Shown here piece by piece: positions 1 through 10,670 of a DNA stretch of 64,000 bases. The position numbers were made by a program, and so were the translations under genes. How positions within the stretch are numbered: position 1 is the stretch's first letter; each line of letters starts with the position of its first letter. This DNA comes from Pusillimonas sp. TS35 (GTDB lineage Bacteria; Pseudomonadota; Gammaproteobacteria; Burkholderiales; Burkholderiaceae_B). Where the stretch lies: NCBI RefSeq assembly GCF_009857885.1, contig NZ_WWER01000004.1:248001-312000 (forward strand), read 5' to 3'. Under the pieces are notes generated by a model that searched no databases, was not told where the DNA came from, and saw only the letters and a list, made by a program, of their open reading frames with translations.

Positions 1-1
1 G

Positions 2-670
2 ACGCTCTACAAAAACCTTCGCTTCGATATCCAGAAGGATTTCGACCCGGTTGCGTTGGCTGTGAAAGTGCCCAATGTGCTGGTGGTCAACCCCAAGGTA
101 CCCGCCAAATCGGTCAAGGAACTGGTCGATTACGCCAAGGCCAATCCAGGCAAGATGAACTTTGCATCTTCGGGTAGCGGCACGTCCATCCACATGGCGG
201 GTGAACTGTTCAAGCAACTGGCCGGGGTCGATGTGGTGCATATCCCCTACAAGGGCAGTTCGCCCGCCGTTACCGATCTGCTCGGTGGCCAGGTGGACTT
301 TATGTTCGACAACATGCCCTCGGCATGGCCGCACGTCGAAGCGGGCAAGCTGCGCGCGCTGGCTGTGACCACCGCCGAGCGTTCGGAAACGGCGCCCAAT
401 CTGCCCACGATGAAAGAGTCGGGCTTCCCAACGTTTGATGTGTCGTCGTGGTTCGGTGTGCTCGCGCCTGCCGGCACGCCCAAGGACATCGTCGAGAAGC
501 TCAACGTTGCGATCCGCGAAGCGCTGAAGAAACCCGAGGTCAAGAAGCAGCTCGCCCAGTTGGGTGCGGTGCCCGCCGACACGACGCCCGAGCAGTTCGG
601 TGCCTTCATCAAGTCCGAGGTGGAAACCTGGGGTAAGGTGGTGAAGACTTCGGGCGCGACGGTGGACTAA
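2..670 (+). CDS. Bug-family (TctC) solute-binding protein, 5' end outside window
   Basis: The reading frame is open from base 2, so the start and signal peptide lie before the window; only about 222 C-terminal residues are visible. The sequence shows the Bug/TctC periplasmic receptor pattern: a conserved run ending NFASSGSGTSIHMAGELFK, then HIPYKGSSPAVTDLLGGQVDFMFD and a C-terminal APAGTPKDIVEKLN stretch. Such receptors bind carboxylates for tripartite tricarboxylate transporters or act in sensing; the ligand cannot be read from the sequence. No transporter membrane genes are next to it here. A strong hairpin follows the stop codon. Confidence 0.93.
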   Translation, partial: TLYKNLRFDIQKDFDPVALAVKVPNVLVVNPKVPAKSVKELVDYAKANPGKMNFASSGSGTSIHMAGELFKQLAGVDVVHIPYKGSSPAVTDLLGGQVDFMFDNMPSAWPHVEAGKLRALAVTTAERSETAPNLPTMKESGFPTFDVSSWFGVLAPAGTPKDIVEKLNVAIREALKKPEVKKQLAQLGAVPADTTPEQFGAFIKSEVETWGKVVKTSGATVD

Positions 671-720
671 TCACGCGCATGACGGCGCCCCGCAAGGCGC
701 CAGCGCCCTGCGCAATTGAC

Positions 721-758
721 AAACCCCAGGGGGCGGCGGTGTCCGGCCCCTGGGGTTT
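721..758. terminator. Hairpin terminator between Bug gene and trmJ
   Basis: A perfect 12-bp inverted repeat, AAACCCCAGGGG and CCCCTGGGGTTT, with a 14-base loop lies between two convergent genes. On the + strand it is followed by GGTGTTTTCG, a modest T-tract. It probably ends the Bug gene transcript and may also work from the other side. Confidence 0.7.
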
Positions 759-783
759 GGTGTTTTCGCGCAACGGTTTGATT

Positions 784-1602
784 CTACTTGTCGCGTACTT
801 TCTGCGCGGTTTTGATCATGGCTGAGCACAGCCCGCGCATCATATCCACCTCATCTTGTGTCAGCGCGTTGCGGCTGAACATATGCCGCATGCGAGGCAT
901 GAGCTTCTTGGGATGCAGGGGATCGAGAAAGCCCACTTCGGTGATGGCTTGTTCCCAGTGCGTGAGCAAGGCCTGCACTTTTTCGTTGGGCGCCAGTTGG
1001 CTGCCCGCATCAGGCCGTCCCTCCGTCGTGGGCATGAGCGGCAGGCCGGCCGTGATGGCCAGGGCGTAGCGCAGCTCCCATGCGGCAAGCTGCAAGGCCT
1101 GGGACACGTTCAGGGAGCTATAGGCCGGATTGGCCGGGATATGGCAAATGCGCTGGCACATGGCGATGTCTTCGTTGGTAAGCCCCGAACGTTCGGTGCC
1201 CAGCACAACCGCGACACGGTTCAGCGGCAGCGCCAGATGTTCGCGGCTGGCTTCGGCGGCTACACGGATGTCGCAGGCTGGCGGCCCGATGACACGCGCG
1301 CGGGCTGTCATGGCAAACGCCAGCGTCACCCCCTCCAGCGCGTGTCGCAGATCCGGAAAGATCTGTACCGCGGCCAGAACGTCTGTGGCGCCGCTAGCCA
1401 GTGATTGCGCCTCGGGCTGGCTGAGTACATCGGCAAACCGTGGCGCCACCAGGCAAAGATCGTGGAACCCCATGGTTTTGATGGCTCGCGCAGCCGCACC
1501 CACGTTGCCGGGGTGGCTGGGCTGAACCATGATGAAGCGTACGCGATTGAACAGCGCTGCCGGGCTGGCGGCGCCTGAATCAGAGGGATGTGCCGGAGTC
1601 AT
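784..1602 (-). CDS. trmJ: tRNA (cytidine/uridine-2'-O-)-methyltransferase TrmJ
   Basis: A 272-aa SPOUT-class RNA methyltransferase. The three knot motifs are present: NVGAAARA at residues 33-40, GTERSGLTNED at about 135-145, and PANPAYSSLNVSQA at about 157-170, which form the S-adenosylmethionine-binding trefoil knot. TrmJ methylates the 2'-hydroxyl of nucleotide 32 in several tRNAs. The C-terminal ~80 residues match the helical extension typical of TrmJ. No clear Shine-Dalgarno precedes the ATG, so the start is chosen by family length. It is divergent from suhB, with a 94-bp shared upstream region. Confidence 0.93.
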   Translation of the reverse strand: MTPAHPSDSGAASPAALFNRVRFIMVQPSHPGNVGAAARAIKTMGFHDLCLVAPRFADVLSQPEAQSLASGATDVLAAVQIFPDLRHALEGVTLAFAMTARARVIGPPACDIRVAAEASREHLALPLNRVAVVLGTERSGLTNEDIAMCQRICHIPANPAYSSLNVSQALQLAAWELRYALAITAGLPLMPTTEGRPDAGSQLAPNEKVQALLTHWEQAITEVGFLDPLHPKKLMPRMRHMFSRNALTQDEVDMMRGLCSAMIKTAQKVRDK

Positions 1603-1696
1603 TTAAAATAGCTGGTTTGAAGTGCCGCGTGCGCGGTAATGGTTTGCGCGGCACTATGATTTCTGCAGTTTCTGCACGTTAACAATACGGAATTCT

Positions 1697-2488
1697 ATGC
1701 ACCCGATGCTCAATACCGCCATCAAGGCGGCACGCCGCGCCGGCGCCATCATCAATCGCGCCAGCCTGGACCTCGAACGCCTGCAGGTGGCGCGCAAAGG
1801 GCCCAAAGATTATGTCACGGAAGTCGATCACGCCGCAGAGGCGGCCATTATCGACGTGCTGCGCACTGCCTATCCCGATCACGGCTTCCTGGGCGAAGAG
1901 TCCGGCACCCACCCGGCGGCAGGCCAGAAAGACGGCGTCACGCCAGAAAACCAGTGGATTATCGATCCCCTGGACGGCACGACCAACTTCATTCACGGCA
2001 TGCCTATCTACGCCATTTCAATTGCGCTGGCCCAGCGCGGGCAGATTACACAGGCCGTGGTCTACGATCCATCTCGCAACGAACTGTTCACTGCCAGCCG
2101 GGGTGGTGGCGCATTTCTGAACGACCGCCGCGTCCGGGTGTCGGGCCAATTGCGTTACCACGATGCGCTGTTGGGCGCCCACTTGCCGCGCTCGGCTTCC
2201 GGCAGCCAGGGCAGCCGCTTCGAAAAAATGCTGGCAGAATGCGCCGCCGCCCGGCGCCTGGGTTCCACTGTGCTCGATATGGCCTATGTGGCAGCGGGGC
2301 GCCTTGATGGTTTCTGCGGTTTCAATCTCAAGCCCTGGGACATGGCTGCAGGCGGCCTGCTGGTGCTCGAGGCCGGTGGCCTGACCGCCGATTTCTCGGG
2401 CGAACAAGGGTGGATGCAGAGCGGAAGCATTGTGGCGTCCACACCCAAGATATTCCCGCAGATGTTGGCCTATCTGCAGCAGCCCTGA
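1697..2488 (+). CDS. suhB: Inositol-1-monophosphatase family protein SuhB
   Basis: A 263-aa protein of the lithium-sensitive phosphatase fold. Metal-binding motifs are visible: GEES at 66-69, DPLDGTTNF at 90-98 and WDMAAGG at 214-220. Family members hydrolyse inositol monophosphates with magnesium; the bacterial SuhB also associates with RNA polymerase antitermination complexes and rRNA maturation. Length and motif spacing are normal. It stands divergent from trmJ. The next gene is about 200 bp away, so it may be its own transcript. Confidence 0.93.
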   Translation: MHPMLNTAIKAARRAGAIINRASLDLERLQVARKGPKDYVTEVDHAAEAAIIDVLRTAYPDHGFLGEESGTHPAAGQKDGVTPENQWIIDPLDGTTNFIHGMPIYAISIALAQRGQITQAVVYDPSRNELFTASRGGGAFLNDRRVRVSGQLRYHDALLGAHLPRSASGSQGSRFEKMLAECAAARRLGSTVLDMAYVAAGRLDGFCGFNLKPWDMAAGGLLVLEAGGLTADFSGEQGWMQSGSIVASTPKIFPQMLAYLQQP

Positions 2489-2684
2489 TGCAGACGTGCG
2501 GCGATACGGGCTTGGGCGGTGCTTGTTTCGCGCCCTGTGTCCGAATGCGCTGCCTTGATGCGCCACCGCCATACGGCGGGCAGGTAAGTTGCGGCACTGA
2601 CCCTGTCGGCGCCTATGCCGGTCCGGCGGCGTCAAGGCGTCATGGATGGCCGCCTGCCGCGGCTTTTCAGATGAGGATTGCCTG

Positions 2685-4256
2685 ATGGAGTGGATGCTGG
2701 AGGCGTCGGGCTGGTTGGGCCTGCTGACGCTGATTATTCTCGAGATCGTACTCGGGATCGATAACCTCATCTTCATCGCAATACTCGTCGACAAGCTACC
2801 ACCGGCTCAGCGTGATCGCGCCCGCATCACCGGCCTGCTGCTGGCCTTGCTGATGCGGCTTGTGCTGCTGTCGGTCATGTCATGGCTCATCAAGCTCACT
2901 GCGCCGTTCTTCGCTGTTGGGCCGCTGCAGTTCTCAGGGCGTGACCTGATCCTCATTTTCGGCGGCCTGTTCCTGTTGCTCAAGGGTACGCTGGAAATCC
3001 ACGAGCGTGTAGAAGGCAAGCCCGCGCGCGCTTCTGGCGCGCACGTGCATGCGGGCTTCTGGGTCATTGTCACGCAAATCGTCATCCTTGATGCGGTGTT
3101 TTCGCTCGATGCTGTGGTAACGGCCGTGGGGATGGTGGATCATCTCAGCATCATGATGCTGGCGGTCATCATCGCCATTGGCCTCATGGTGGTTGCGTCC
3201 AAGCCGCTCACGCAGTTCGTCAATCACCACCCTACGGTCGTCATGCTGTGCCTGGGCTTTCTGCTGACCATTGGGTTTTCGTTGCTCGCTGAGGGCTTTG
3301 GCTTCCCGGTGCCCAAAGGCTACTTGTACGCGGCCATTACTTTTTCGGTTGTTATCGAGATATTCAATCAATTGATGCGACGTAATATGCGGCGCATCGA
3401 CGCCAGGCGTCCGCTGCGCGAACGCACGGCTCAGGGCGTGCTGCGCATGCTGGGTATGGACAGAGGGCATGACGCCGCCAGGGCCACTGCGGGCGGTGCT
3501 CCGAGCAAGATGTTCCAGGACGAAGAACGCTACATGGTCAGCGGCGTGCTGACGCTCGCCGAACGGTCTATTCATTCCATCATGACGCCACGCAATGACA
3601 TTTCCTGGATCGACCTGAATGATCCACCCGACGTGCAGCGTGCCCAGATTGCGCAGTCACCGCACAGCTTCTTTCCGGTCTGCCGGGGTACGCTGGACGA
3701 GGTGATGGGCGTGGGCAGGGCCAAGGAGATGATTGCCGACCTGATTCGGCAAGGTTCTTTGCGGCTCAGCCGCCTGCGCGAGCCAGTCATTGTGCACGAA
3801 TCAATTGGCGTGCTGCGGCTGATGGACACCCTTAAGCGTTCGCGGGGGCAGTTGGTGTTGGTGGCTGACGAATTCGGCGCCATCCAAGGCGTGGTCACGC
3901 CCATCGACGTTTTCGAGGCCATTGCCGGAGAATTTCCCGACGAAGACGAAACGCCCGACATCACCCCTGAGGGCGAAGATAGCTGGCAGGCCGATGGCGC
4001 CGCCGACTTGCACCACCTCGAGCTGCTGCTGAATACTGATGGCCTGGTTGACGAGCACGCAGACTATGCAACACTTGCGGGTTACCTGCTCGATCGCTTC
4101 GGCCACCTGCCAACAGAGGGAGAAAGTTGCGAAATGAAGCATCAGGAAGTCGTGTTCCGGTTTACAGTGGTGCGGCTCGATGGGCGCCGGATCGCAACCG
4201 TGCGCATCGAACGCCTGCCTATCAAGGCGGCGCACTCCGACAACAACAATCTGTGA
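2685..4256 (+). CDS. TerC-family membrane protein with CBS and CorC/HlyC domains
   Basis: A longer frame opens at 2646, but ATG 2685 begins a natural membrane protein start ([12 protein letters not shown]), giving 523 aa. Residues about 1-245 are a TerC-type multi-spanning domain with the acidic motif [16 protein letters not shown] pair (about 290-410) follows, then a C-terminal CorC/HlyC transporter-associated domain to the end. This architecture matches the YegH/YoaE group of inner-membrane proteins, thought to handle metal ions; the substrate is not established. uppP starts 11 bp after its stop, so the two are probably co-transcribed. Confidence 0.9.
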   Translation: MEWMLEASGWLGLLTLIILEIVLGIDNLIFIAILVDKLPPAQRDRARITGLLLALLMRLVLLSVMSWLIKLTAPFFAVGPLQFSGRDLILIFGGLFLLLKGTLEIHERVEGKPARASGAHVHAGFWVIVTQIVILDAVFSLDAVVTAVGMVDHLSIMMLAVIIAIGLMVVASKPLTQFVNHHPTVVMLCLGFLLTIGFSLLAEGFGFPVPKGYLYAAITFSVVIEIFNQLMRRNMRRIDARRPLRERTAQGVLRMLGMDRGHDAARATAGGAPSKMFQDEERYMVSGVLTLAERSIHSIMTPRNDISWIDLNDPPDVQRAQIAQSPHSFFPVCRGTLDEVMGVGRAKEMIADLIRQGSLRLSRLREPVIVHESIGVLRLMDTLKRSRGQLVLVADEFGAIQGVVTPIDVFEAIAGEFPDEDETPDITPEGEDSWQADGAADLHHLELLLNTDGLVDEHADYATLAGYLLDRFGHLPTEGESCEMKHQEVVFRFTVVRLDGRRIATVRIERLPIKAAHSDNNNL

Positions 4257-4266
4257 AGCAGCATCT

Positions 4267-5142
4267 ATGACCGATTCAGTATGGTTCATGCTCAAGGCAA
4301 CACTCCTGGGGCTGATCGAAGGTTTTACCGAGTTCATTCCAGTATCCAGTACCGCACACCTGCTCCTCCTGGGAGACTGGATCGATTTCTCATCCGGCAG
4401 CGACAAGGTTTTCGAGGTGGTCATTCAGTTCGGGTCCATACTTGCCGTCATCTGGATTTTTCGCATGCGGCTGTGGCAGCTCATCGCAGGCACCTTGCGG
4501 GGCGAGCGCAGCGAAATCATGTTCATGCGCAATCTCCTCATTGCCTTTCTGCCCGCTGCGGTGGTGGGGGCGCTCGCCATCAAATACATTAAAGCCCTGT
4601 TCCACAACCCCGGGGTGTTCGTGGTAACGCTGGTGGTAGGGGGCATCATCATGCTGTGGGTCGAGCGAAAGCCCCAGTACGCCAAACATACGGCCGACAC
4701 CTTTGGCCACGACGCCTCCCATGACAGCATGTCGGCAACGCGGGTCACGGCGCGTACGCTAGAGGAAATCAACTGGAAGCAGGCGCTGGTAGTTGGCTTC
4801 GCGCAGTGCTTGGCCATGGTGCCGGGCACGTCACGTTCGGGCGCTACCATCATCAGCGGCATGATTGCTGGCATCCAGCGCAAGACAGCCACTGAATTCT
4901 CGTTCTTCCTGGCAATGCCCACCATGCTGGCTGCAACGGTCTACGATCTGTATCGCAATGCAGGTGCGCTCACCGAGGCGCAAACCACCGCTATCGTGGT
5001 CGGCTTTATTGCGGCATTCTTGAGCGCACTCGTAGTCGTGCGGGCGGTCCTCAAGTTTGTATCGCGGCATACGTACCGGCCATTCGCCTGGTATCGCATC
5101 GGGTTGGGGGTTGTCGTGGCCATCTGGCTGTTAGCCCGCTGA
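4267..5142 (+). CDS. uppP: Undecaprenyl-diphosphatase UppP/BacA
   Basis: A 291-aa integral membrane phosphatase that recycles undecaprenyl pyrophosphate to the monophosphate carrier for peptidoglycan and other envelope polymers. Both catalytic signatures are present: EGFTEFIPVSSTAH at residues 18-31 and PGTSRSGAT at about 185. ATG 4267 was preferred over an upstream in-frame start at 4180 because the latter lies inside the preceding gene and adds a non-membrane leader. It lies 11 bp downstream of the TerC-family gene and converges with lpxH. Confidence 0.95.
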   Translation: MTDSVWFMLKATLLGLIEGFTEFIPVSSTAHLLLLGDWIDFSSGSDKVFEVVIQFGSILAVIWIFRMRLWQLIAGTLRGERSEIMFMRNLLIAFLPAAVVGALAIKYIKALFHNPGVFVVTLVVGGIIMLWVERKPQYAKHTADTFGHDASHDSMSATRVTARTLEEINWKQALVVGFAQCLAMVPGTSRSGATIISGMIAGIQRKTATEFSFFLAMPTMLAATVYDLYRNAGALTEAQTTAIVVGFIAAFLSALVVVRAVLKFVSRHTYRPFAWYRIGLGVVVAIWLLAR

Positions 5143-5190
5143 TCGGGGCGCCAGGCTCGCACAGGTGGGCGGGTGCTCACCGCCCCTGCA

Positions 5191-5216
5191 GGGCCAACAG
5201 GCCCGTGTTTTCTTTA
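5191..5216 (+). terminator. Rho-independent terminator after uppP
   Basis: GGGCC-AACA-GGCCC followed by GTGTTTTCTTT fits a short intrinsic terminator about 50 bp after the uppP stop. It touches the 3' end of the convergent lpxH gene. A second GC-rich inverted repeat lies just before it at about 5163-5188. Confidence 0.6.
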
Positions 5217-5996
5217 CTTCTTGAGTGTGTGCAGCACGGGGCCATGCCGGTCTATGGCCAGCCAGCCGCCGCGCCCTGGGTGGTCGTGGTCGAAGTCCCA
5301 GTCTGGCAGCACGATGCGGGTGCAGGCCCCGGCAGGCATCTGCACAGCGTGTACCGCAGGCCTATGGGTATGCCCGTGCACCATAATGCGCGCACCGCTG
5401 TCCGTGAAAGCTTTTTTGATCGCCTCGGGCGCCACGTCCATGATGTCGCGAGGCTTGTAGCGGTTGGATGCCTGGCTGCGCCGGCGGGCCCAATCGGCAA
5501 TGCGCCGTCGCGTGGGCAGCCCCAGTGATAGAAACACGCGCTGTACTCCGGGGTGGCGCACCACGCGCCGAAAGCGCTGGTAGCCCGGGTCGCCGGTGCA
5601 GTATTCGTCGCCGTGCGACAGTAGGATAAAGCCAGCGTCGGTGTTGAGCATGACGGGTTCGGGCAGCAGCTGTGCGCCGAGCGCCCGTGCCAAGCCGAGG
5701 CCCATCAGAAAATCGCGGTTGCCGCGCCCCAGCCACAGCGGGATGCGCGATGCCGTGTGACGCAGATGCCCTAGGGCATCTGCCAGCCAGGCCGGTGGCT
5801 CGCGCAGGGCATAGTCGTCGCCTATCCAGGCGTCGAAAATGTCGCCGCACAAAACCAGCGCATCGGCGCGCGTGGCGGCGTCATCCAGAAAACGATAGAA
5901 CGCCTGGGCGGTGGCGGGCACCGCGGGGCCGAGATGAATATCCGAGGCAACCCAGACGGTGCCCGCCAGCGCCAGACGCGCAATGGGGGCGGGCAA
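5214..5996 (-). CDS. lpxH: UDP-2,3-diacylglucosamine diphosphatase LpxH
   Basis: A 260-aa calcineurin-like metallophosphoesterase that cleaves UDP-2,3-diacylglucosamine to lipid X and UMP in lipid A biosynthesis. The metal-binding series is complete: DIHL at 19-22, GDIFD at 51-55, GNRD at 92-95, a SHGDE segment and a late GHTH. It lies 2 bp after the cyclophilin gene on the same strand, an arrangement (ppi-lpxH) common in proteobacteria, so co-transcription is likely. Confidence 0.95.
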   Translation of the reverse strand: MPAPIARLALAGTVWVASDIHLGPAVPATAQAFYRFLDDAATRADALVLCGDIFDAWIGDDYALREPPAWLADALGHLRHTASRIPLWLGRGNRDFLMGLGLARALGAQLLPEPVMLNTDAGFILLSHGDEYCTGDPGYQRFRRVVRHPGVQRVFLSLGLPTRRRIADWARRRSQASNRYKPRDIMDVAPEAIKKAFTDSGARIMVHGHTHRPAVHAVQMPAGACTRIVLPDWDFDHDHPGRGGWLAIDRHGPVLHTLKK

Positions 5997-5998
5997 GC

Positions 5999-6652
5999 TT
6001 ATTCGACGACTGTCGCCTTCTCGATCACCACGTCTGTCACCGGAACGTCTTGATGAAAGCCCTTGCTGCCGGTTTGCACGCCCTTGATCTTATCGACCAC
6101 CTCGGTGCCTTCGACAACTTTGCCGAACACGGCGTAGCCCCAGCCGTTAGGCGTGGGGGCGGTGAAATTGAGAAAGTCGTTGTCGGCCACGTTGATGAAG
6201 AACTGCGCGGTGGCCGAGTGCGGATCGGCCGTACGGGCCATGGCCAGCGTGTAGCGTTCGTTCTTCAGGCCGTTGTTGGCTTCGTTCTCGATGGGGGCGT
6301 GTGTTGGCTTTTGCTTCATGCCTGCTTCGAAGCCACCACCCTGGATCATGAAGTTATTGATGATCCGGTGAAAAATGGTGCCATCGTAGAAGCCTTCCTT
6401 GACATAAGTAAGAAAGCTTTCGACGGTTTTGGGCGCCTTTTCTGCGTTCAGTTCAATCAGGATATCGCCCTGGCTGGTTTGCAGGCTGACGCGGGGAGAT
6501 GTGCTCATAGAGGTACCTTGGTTGGATGAGGTTGGCGCGGCCTGCCCGGCCCCGCTGAAGAACAGCGCCGGCAGCGCCGCGCAAACAACGATGCTCAGAA
6601 CGGCCGCCGGCCGGGCGAGCATGCGGGTGGAGTGTACTAGGAAAGTATTCAA
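5999..6652 (-). CDS. Cyclophilin-type peptidyl-prolyl cis-trans isomerase, probably exported
   Basis: The cyclophilin domain (about residue 50 to the end, with [13 protein letters not shown] and the core [11 protein letters not shown]) catalyses proline isomerisation. The frame starts at TTG 6652, which overlaps the upstream TPR gene's stop (TTGA), or at ATG 6622, which yields a clean hydrophobic leader ending GAGQAA. A third start at about 6508 would give a cytoplasmic PpiB-like form without leader. I favour an exported protein of 207-217 aa, but two forms are possible. It is translationally coupled to the TPR gene and followed by lpxH. Confidence 0.88.
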   Translation of the reverse strand: MNTFLVHSTRMLARPAAVLSIVVCAALPALFFSGAGQAAPTSSNQGTSMSTSPRVSLQTSQGDILIELNAEKAPKTVESFLTYVKEGFYDGTIFHRIINNFMIQGGGFEAGMKQKPTHAPIENEANNGLKNERYTLAMARTADPHSATAQFFINVADNDFLNFTAPTPNGWGYAVFGKVVEGTEVVDKIKGVQTGSKGFHQDVPVTDVVIEKATVVE

Positions 6653-7395
6653 CGCTTGATGATCCTTGTGGTTTCCTCTGCCCGTGCGGCGGCATCGCTG
6701 ACACCCAGGCGTGCGGCATGCTCGAATTCGCGACGCGCCAGCATAAGATCGACATCGCCCAGGTTGGCTCGCGCCGTGGCATAGTTGGGATCGGCCGCCA
6801 ATGCCATGTTCAAGGCCTCGCGCGCCATGTCGAGCTTGCCTTGCTTGACGTACTCCGACGCGAGGTTGTTCCAGGGTTCGGGCAGCTCAGGGTATGTGGT
6901 TGTCATGTGACGGTAGACATCGATCGCTTCATTGTGCCGCTCCAGCCCCGCCAACGCGCGGCCATGCAGGAACATAAGCTGTACATCAGTGCCGATGCCG
7001 CCCTGGTCGGCCAATTGTGTTTCACGTTTTTCGATGATGCCGAGCGCCTGCTGGTAGTCGCCCTGGTCGATCAGCGCCTGAATGCGGTCGGTGATCTGGG
7101 AGGGTGTCAGGGGAATGCTTGTGTCAACCTTTGGGGTGGCCGCCTCGAGCAGGCGAGCCAATGCTTTCCATCCTTTCTGAGGCTCCGGCTGATCGTCGAA
7201 CAGCGGGCCGGTAGCATGCCGTACCGGCAAAGCAATGGTGTCGCCACTGAAAACAGGGTTGGCTGGACCCACCCCGATGGTCGCGTTAAGATCGACATGT
7301 GGTGTCAGCGCGGCCATTTGGGCCTGGCTGGCGCCAGACGCCACAGCCCCTGCTGCCAGGGCAATTGTCAATACATAAGGTGAAATTCGAGCCAC
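6649..7395 (-). CDS. Exported tetratricopeptide-repeat protein
   Basis: A 248-aa protein with a GTG start preceded by AAGG, an N-terminal hydrophobic leader ending near residue 25 (SGASQAQM), and at least two TPR-like helix pairs ([19 protein letters not shown] and [18 protein letters not shown] regions). TPRs mediate protein-protein contacts; the partner is unknown. Its stop overlaps the first codon of the cyclophilin gene, so the two are coupled and may work together in the periplasm. It is divergent from cysS. Confidence 0.8.
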   Translation of the reverse strand: MARISPYVLTIALAAGAVASGASQAQMAALTPHVDLNATIGVGPANPVFSGDTIALPVRHATGPLFDDQPEPQKGWKALARLLEAATPKVDTSIPLTPSQITDRIQALIDQGDYQQALGIIEKRETQLADQGGIGTDVQLMFLHGRALAGLERHNEAIDVYRHMTTTYPELPEPWNNLASEYVKQGKLDMAREALNMALAADPNYATARANLGDVDLMLARREFEHAARLGVSDAAARAEETTRIIKR

Positions 7396-7548
7396 GGGTG
7401 GTGCGCCTTCTGTAAGTACTGTAAGGGCTTGCTATACTAATCGACCGCCATTTTAGCCTTGCCTGCTGTCTCGAATCGAGTTTACAGCATGCGGTTCTAT
7501 TGTTGACCAGGGCGCCGGGCTCCGACTGATATTCGTTTTTGATCGCAC

Positions 7549-9006
7549 ATGCTGCACATTTATAACACCCTTTCTCGTACCAAAGAGCCATTCAAAACCG
7601 TTGAAGCGGGCAAGGTGCGCATGTATGTGTGTGGCATGACAGTCTACGATTTCTGTCATCTCGGCCATGCGCGTATGCTGGTCAGCTTCGATGTCGTGCA
7701 GCGTTGGCTGCGGGCCAGCGGCTACGATGTCCGCTATGTGCGCAACATCACCGACATCGACGATAAAATCATCCGCAAGGCGGTGCAGACGGGCCAGCGC
7801 ATGAGCCAAGTCACTACCTTCTACATTGATGCCATGCACGCCGACGAGCGCGCGTTGGGCGTGCAGACGCCCGACTACGAACCTCGCGCCACCGAGCACG
7901 TTGGCGATATGCTCGGCATCATCAGCTTGCTCGAGCAAAACGGCCTGGCTTACCGCTCCGACGACGGTGACGTCAACTACGCCGTGCGCCACTTCGAGGG
8001 CTACGGCAAGCTGTCCGGCCGTTCGCTCGACGACCTGCGCGCTGGCGAGCGTGTGGCCGTGTCCGCGGGCAAGCACGATCCGCTCGATTTCGTGCTCTGG
8101 AAAACCGCCAAAGAAGAAGAGCCACCCGAGTCCAAATGGGAGTCCCCGTACGGCCTGGGCCGGCCGGGCTGGCACATTGAATGCTCGGCCATGAGCAAGG
8201 CATTGCTTGGCTTGCCGCTCGATATCCATGGCGGCGGCCCCGATCTCAAATTCCCGCATCACGAAAACGAAATCGCGCAAACCGAAGGCGCATTCGGCGG
8301 TACTTTGGCGTCGGTGTGGATGCATTGCGGCCCATTGATGGTGGATGCCGACAAGATGTCCAAATCGTTGGGTAATTTCCGCACCATCCGCGCCACCATC
8401 GCGGCAGATGCCAAATTGCCCGACAGCAGCGCCAACTATCGCGCCAATCCGCGCGAGGCCGAAATGCTGCGCTTCTTCATTGTGCGCAATCATTACCGCA
8501 GCCCGCAAAATTACGCGCCCGACAACCTGCTTGATGCGCAGAACGCACTTGACCGGCTGTATCAGGCATTGCACAACGTGCCGCCTGAGTCTGTCGAGAT
8601 CAATTGGGACCATCCACATCCGCAGGCCTTCCGCGCCGCCATGGATGACGACTTCAACACATCGGGCGCGGTCGCCGTGCTGTTCGAGTTGGCCAGCGAG
8701 GCCAATCGCACCCAATCAGCGCACGCCAGCGGCCTGATGCGCGCGCTGGGCGGCCTGCTCGGTCTGCTGCAGATGGATCCGGCGCAGTATCTGCGCTCGC
8801 CCAGTCGTTATCTGCAGCGCGCCGGTGGCGCAACGGTGGGCGAGGCGCTGGCCGACGAGGCCATCGACGCGCTCATCGATGAGCGGGCGGCGGCCAAGAA
8901 GGCCCGCGATTTCGCCCGTGCCGACGAAATCCGTGCGTCGCTGCATAAGCAGGGCATCGAACTCGAAGACAAGCCGGGTGGCCTCACCCAGTGGCGTCGC
9001 GCGTAA
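7549..9006 (+). CDS. cysS: Cysteine-tRNA ligase
   Basis: A 485-aa class I aminoacyl-tRNA synthetase charging tRNA-Cys. The HIGH motif appears as HLGH at 37-40 and KMSKS at 269-273. The zinc-binding residues that select cysteine are visible as C28, C212, H237 and E241. The C-terminal DALR/anticodon region is full length. It begins a rightward run with the glycosylase gene 12 bp after its stop, then accA and tilS. Confidence 0.97.
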   Translation: MLHIYNTLSRTKEPFKTVEAGKVRMYVCGMTVYDFCHLGHARMLVSFDVVQRWLRASGYDVRYVRNITDIDDKIIRKAVQTGQRMSQVTTFYIDAMHADERALGVQTPDYEPRATEHVGDMLGIISLLEQNGLAYRSDDGDVNYAVRHFEGYGKLSGRSLDDLRAGERVAVSAGKHDPLDFVLWKTAKEEEPPESKWESPYGLGRPGWHIECSAMSKALLGLPLDIHGGGPDLKFPHHENEIAQTEGAFGGTLASVWMHCGPLMVDADKMSKSLGNFRTIRATIAADAKLPDSSANYRANPREAEMLRFFIVRNHYRSPQNYAPDNLLDAQNALDRLYQALHNVPPESVEINWDHPHPQAFRAAMDDDFNTSGAVAVLFELASEANRTQSAHASGLMRALGGLLGLLQMDPAQYLRSPSRYLQRAGGATVGEALADEAIDALIDERAAAKKARDFARADEIRASLHKQGIELEDKPGGLTQWRRA

Positions 9007-9018
9007 CGGGGCGGTTTC

Positions 9019-9666
9019 ATGTCAGACAGTATCGTGCCCGATAACGTCAAGCCCCTATTTTGGGACGAAGCCTCCGCTCATTTGATGGGCCGCGACCGCA
9101 TCCTTAAAAAGCTCATCCCGCAGCATCGCACCGAATGGCTCGCTGCGCCCGGCACGCCTTTCGTCACGCTGGCCCGCGCCATCGTTGGCCAGCAGATTTC
9201 CGTGAGCGCCGCCAATACACAATGGGCGCGCTTCATCCAGGCATGCGGGCGCACGCCTACGCCGCGCACCGTCATCCGAGTCGCCGAGGCCGGTATCCGC
9301 GAGCTTGGCCTGTCCAAGCGCAAGGCCGAATACATTCTCGATCTCGCGCTGCATTTCGCTGATAAAAAGGTCAAGCCGTCCGCGTGGCAGGGCATGGACG
9401 ACGAAGCCGTCATTGCCGAACTGTGCGCGATTCGCGGCATCGGCCGTTGGACGGCTGAAATGTTTCTAATCTTCAACCTGCAGCGGCCAGATGTCCTTCC
9501 CCTGGACGACCTGTCTCTGCTCAAGGCAATTTCGCTACACTATTTCAGTGGCGAACCCGTGTCGCGCTTCGAAGCGCGGGAAGTTGCCCAGGCTTGGGCG
9601 CCGTGGCGTACAGTCGCCACTTGGTATCTCTGGCGCAGCCTCGACCTTGCCTGCGTACGCTACTGA
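9019..9666 (+). CDS. DNA-3-methyladenine glycosylase, AlkA/HhH-GPD family
   Basis: A 215-aa base-excision repair glycosylase. The helix-hairpin-helix GPD motif reads [14 protein letters not shown] and is followed by the aspartate region LPLDDLSL, where AlkA has its catalytic aspartate. There is no iron-sulfur cluster tail, so an alkyl-base glycosylase is more likely than EndoIII/MutY. It is shorter than E. coli AlkA and lacks that protein's N-terminal domain, which is normal for this subfamily. It lies 12 bp after cysS and 35 bp before accA. Confidence 0.9.
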   Translation: MSDSIVPDNVKPLFWDEASAHLMGRDRILKKLIPQHRTEWLAAPGTPFVTLARAIVGQQISVSAANTQWARFIQACGRTPTPRTVIRVAEAGIRELGLSKRKAEYILDLALHFADKKVKPSAWQGMDDEAVIAELCAIRGIGRWTAEMFLIFNLQRPDVLPLDDLSLLKAISLHYFSGEPVSRFEAREVAQAWAPWRTVATWYLWRSLDLACVRY

Positions 9667-9701
9667 CAACGCATTGCCTCATTCGGGATAACATAGCTCC
9701 T

Positions 9702-10664
9702 ATGCGTAATACCTACCTGGAATTCGAGCAGCCGCTGGCCGAGCTCGAGAACAAGATTGAAGAGTTGCGTTTCGTGCAAACCGACTCTGCCGTCGATATC
9801 TCAGAAGAGGTCAGCCGGCTGCAACAGAAAAACCAGGCATTGGCCAAGAGCATCTATGCCAAGCTCACGCCTTGGCAAACGGCCCTGGTCGCGCGGCATC
9901 CGCAGCGGCCTTACACGCTCGATTACCTGCGCGAGCTTTTCACCGATTTTCACGAGTTGCACGGCGACCGCATGTATGCCGACGACCAGTCCATCATTGG
10001 CGGCCTGGCGCGTTTCAACGGCATACCCTGCATGGTCATCGGCCACCAGAAAGGCCGCGACACCAAAGAGCGCGCCATGCGTAACTTCGGCATGCCTCGC
10101 CCCGAAGGCTATCGCAAGGCGCTGCGCCTCATGCGTCTGGCCGAAAAATTCAAGCTGCCCATCTTTACCTTCGTCGACACCCCGGGCGCGTATCCCGGCA
10201 TCGGTGCCGAGGAACGCGGGCAATCAGAAGCCATCGGCCATAATCTGTACGCCATGGCCGAGCTCAAGGTGCCCATTATTGTTACCGTGATCGGCGAAGG
10301 TGGGTCTGGCGGTGCGTTGGCCATCGCCGTGGGCGACGTTGTCATGATGCTGCAATATGCCACTTACGCGGTAATTTCACCCGAAGGCTGCGCCTCCATT
10401 CTCTGGCGCAGCGCCGATAAGGCCTCGGTAGCCGCCGAGGCGCTCGCCATCACGGCGCCGCGCCTCAAAGAACTCGGCCTGATCGATCGCATCGTCAACG
10501 AGCCTGTCGGCGGCGCGCACCGCGACCCAGCCATGATGGCTCGCCAGCTCGGCCGGGCCTTGTCCGATTCGCTGCGCCAGGTGCAAGGCTTGTCCACCGA
10601 ACAACTTCTTCAGCAGCGCCTGGCCCGCCTGATGTCTTACGGTCGCTTCCAAGAAGCCGGCTAA
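9702..10664 (+). CDS. accA: Acetyl-CoA carboxylase carboxyltransferase subunit alpha
   Basis: A 320-aa subunit that, with AccD, transfers the carboxyl group from biotin to acetyl-CoA, giving malonyl-CoA for fatty acid synthesis. The frame can be extended to 9594, but ATG 9702 matches the conserved start ([16 protein letters not shown]). The N-terminal coiled segment precedes the crotonase-like core with [15 protein letters not shown] and [11 protein letters not shown]. tilS follows after only 6 bp. Confidence 0.97.
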   Translation: MRNTYLEFEQPLAELENKIEELRFVQTDSAVDISEEVSRLQQKNQALAKSIYAKLTPWQTALVARHPQRPYTLDYLRELFTDFHELHGDRMYADDQSIIGGLARFNGIPCMVIGHQKGRDTKERAMRNFGMPRPEGYRKALRLMRLAEKFKLPIFTFVDTPGAYPGIGAEERGQSEAIGHNLYAMAELKVPIIVTVIGEGGSGGALAIAVGDVVMMLQYATYAVISPEGCASILWRSADKASVAAEALAITAPRLKELGLIDRIVNEPVGGAHRDPAMMARQLGRALSDSLRQVQGLSTEQLLQQRLARLMSYGRFQEAG

Positions 10665-10670
10665 ACAGCC

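Noticed and set aside
2018-2794. A 258-codon minus-strand frame across the suhB 3' half and the gap after it
   Set aside because: It lies opposite conserved SuhB motifs, extends into the start of the TerC gene and has no domain resemblance.
7453-8715. A 420-codon frame on the minus strand
   Set aside because: It lies opposite cysS, whose HLGH, KMSKS and zinc residues are all conserved on the + strand; the antisense frame has no family resemblance and arises from high-GC codon bias.
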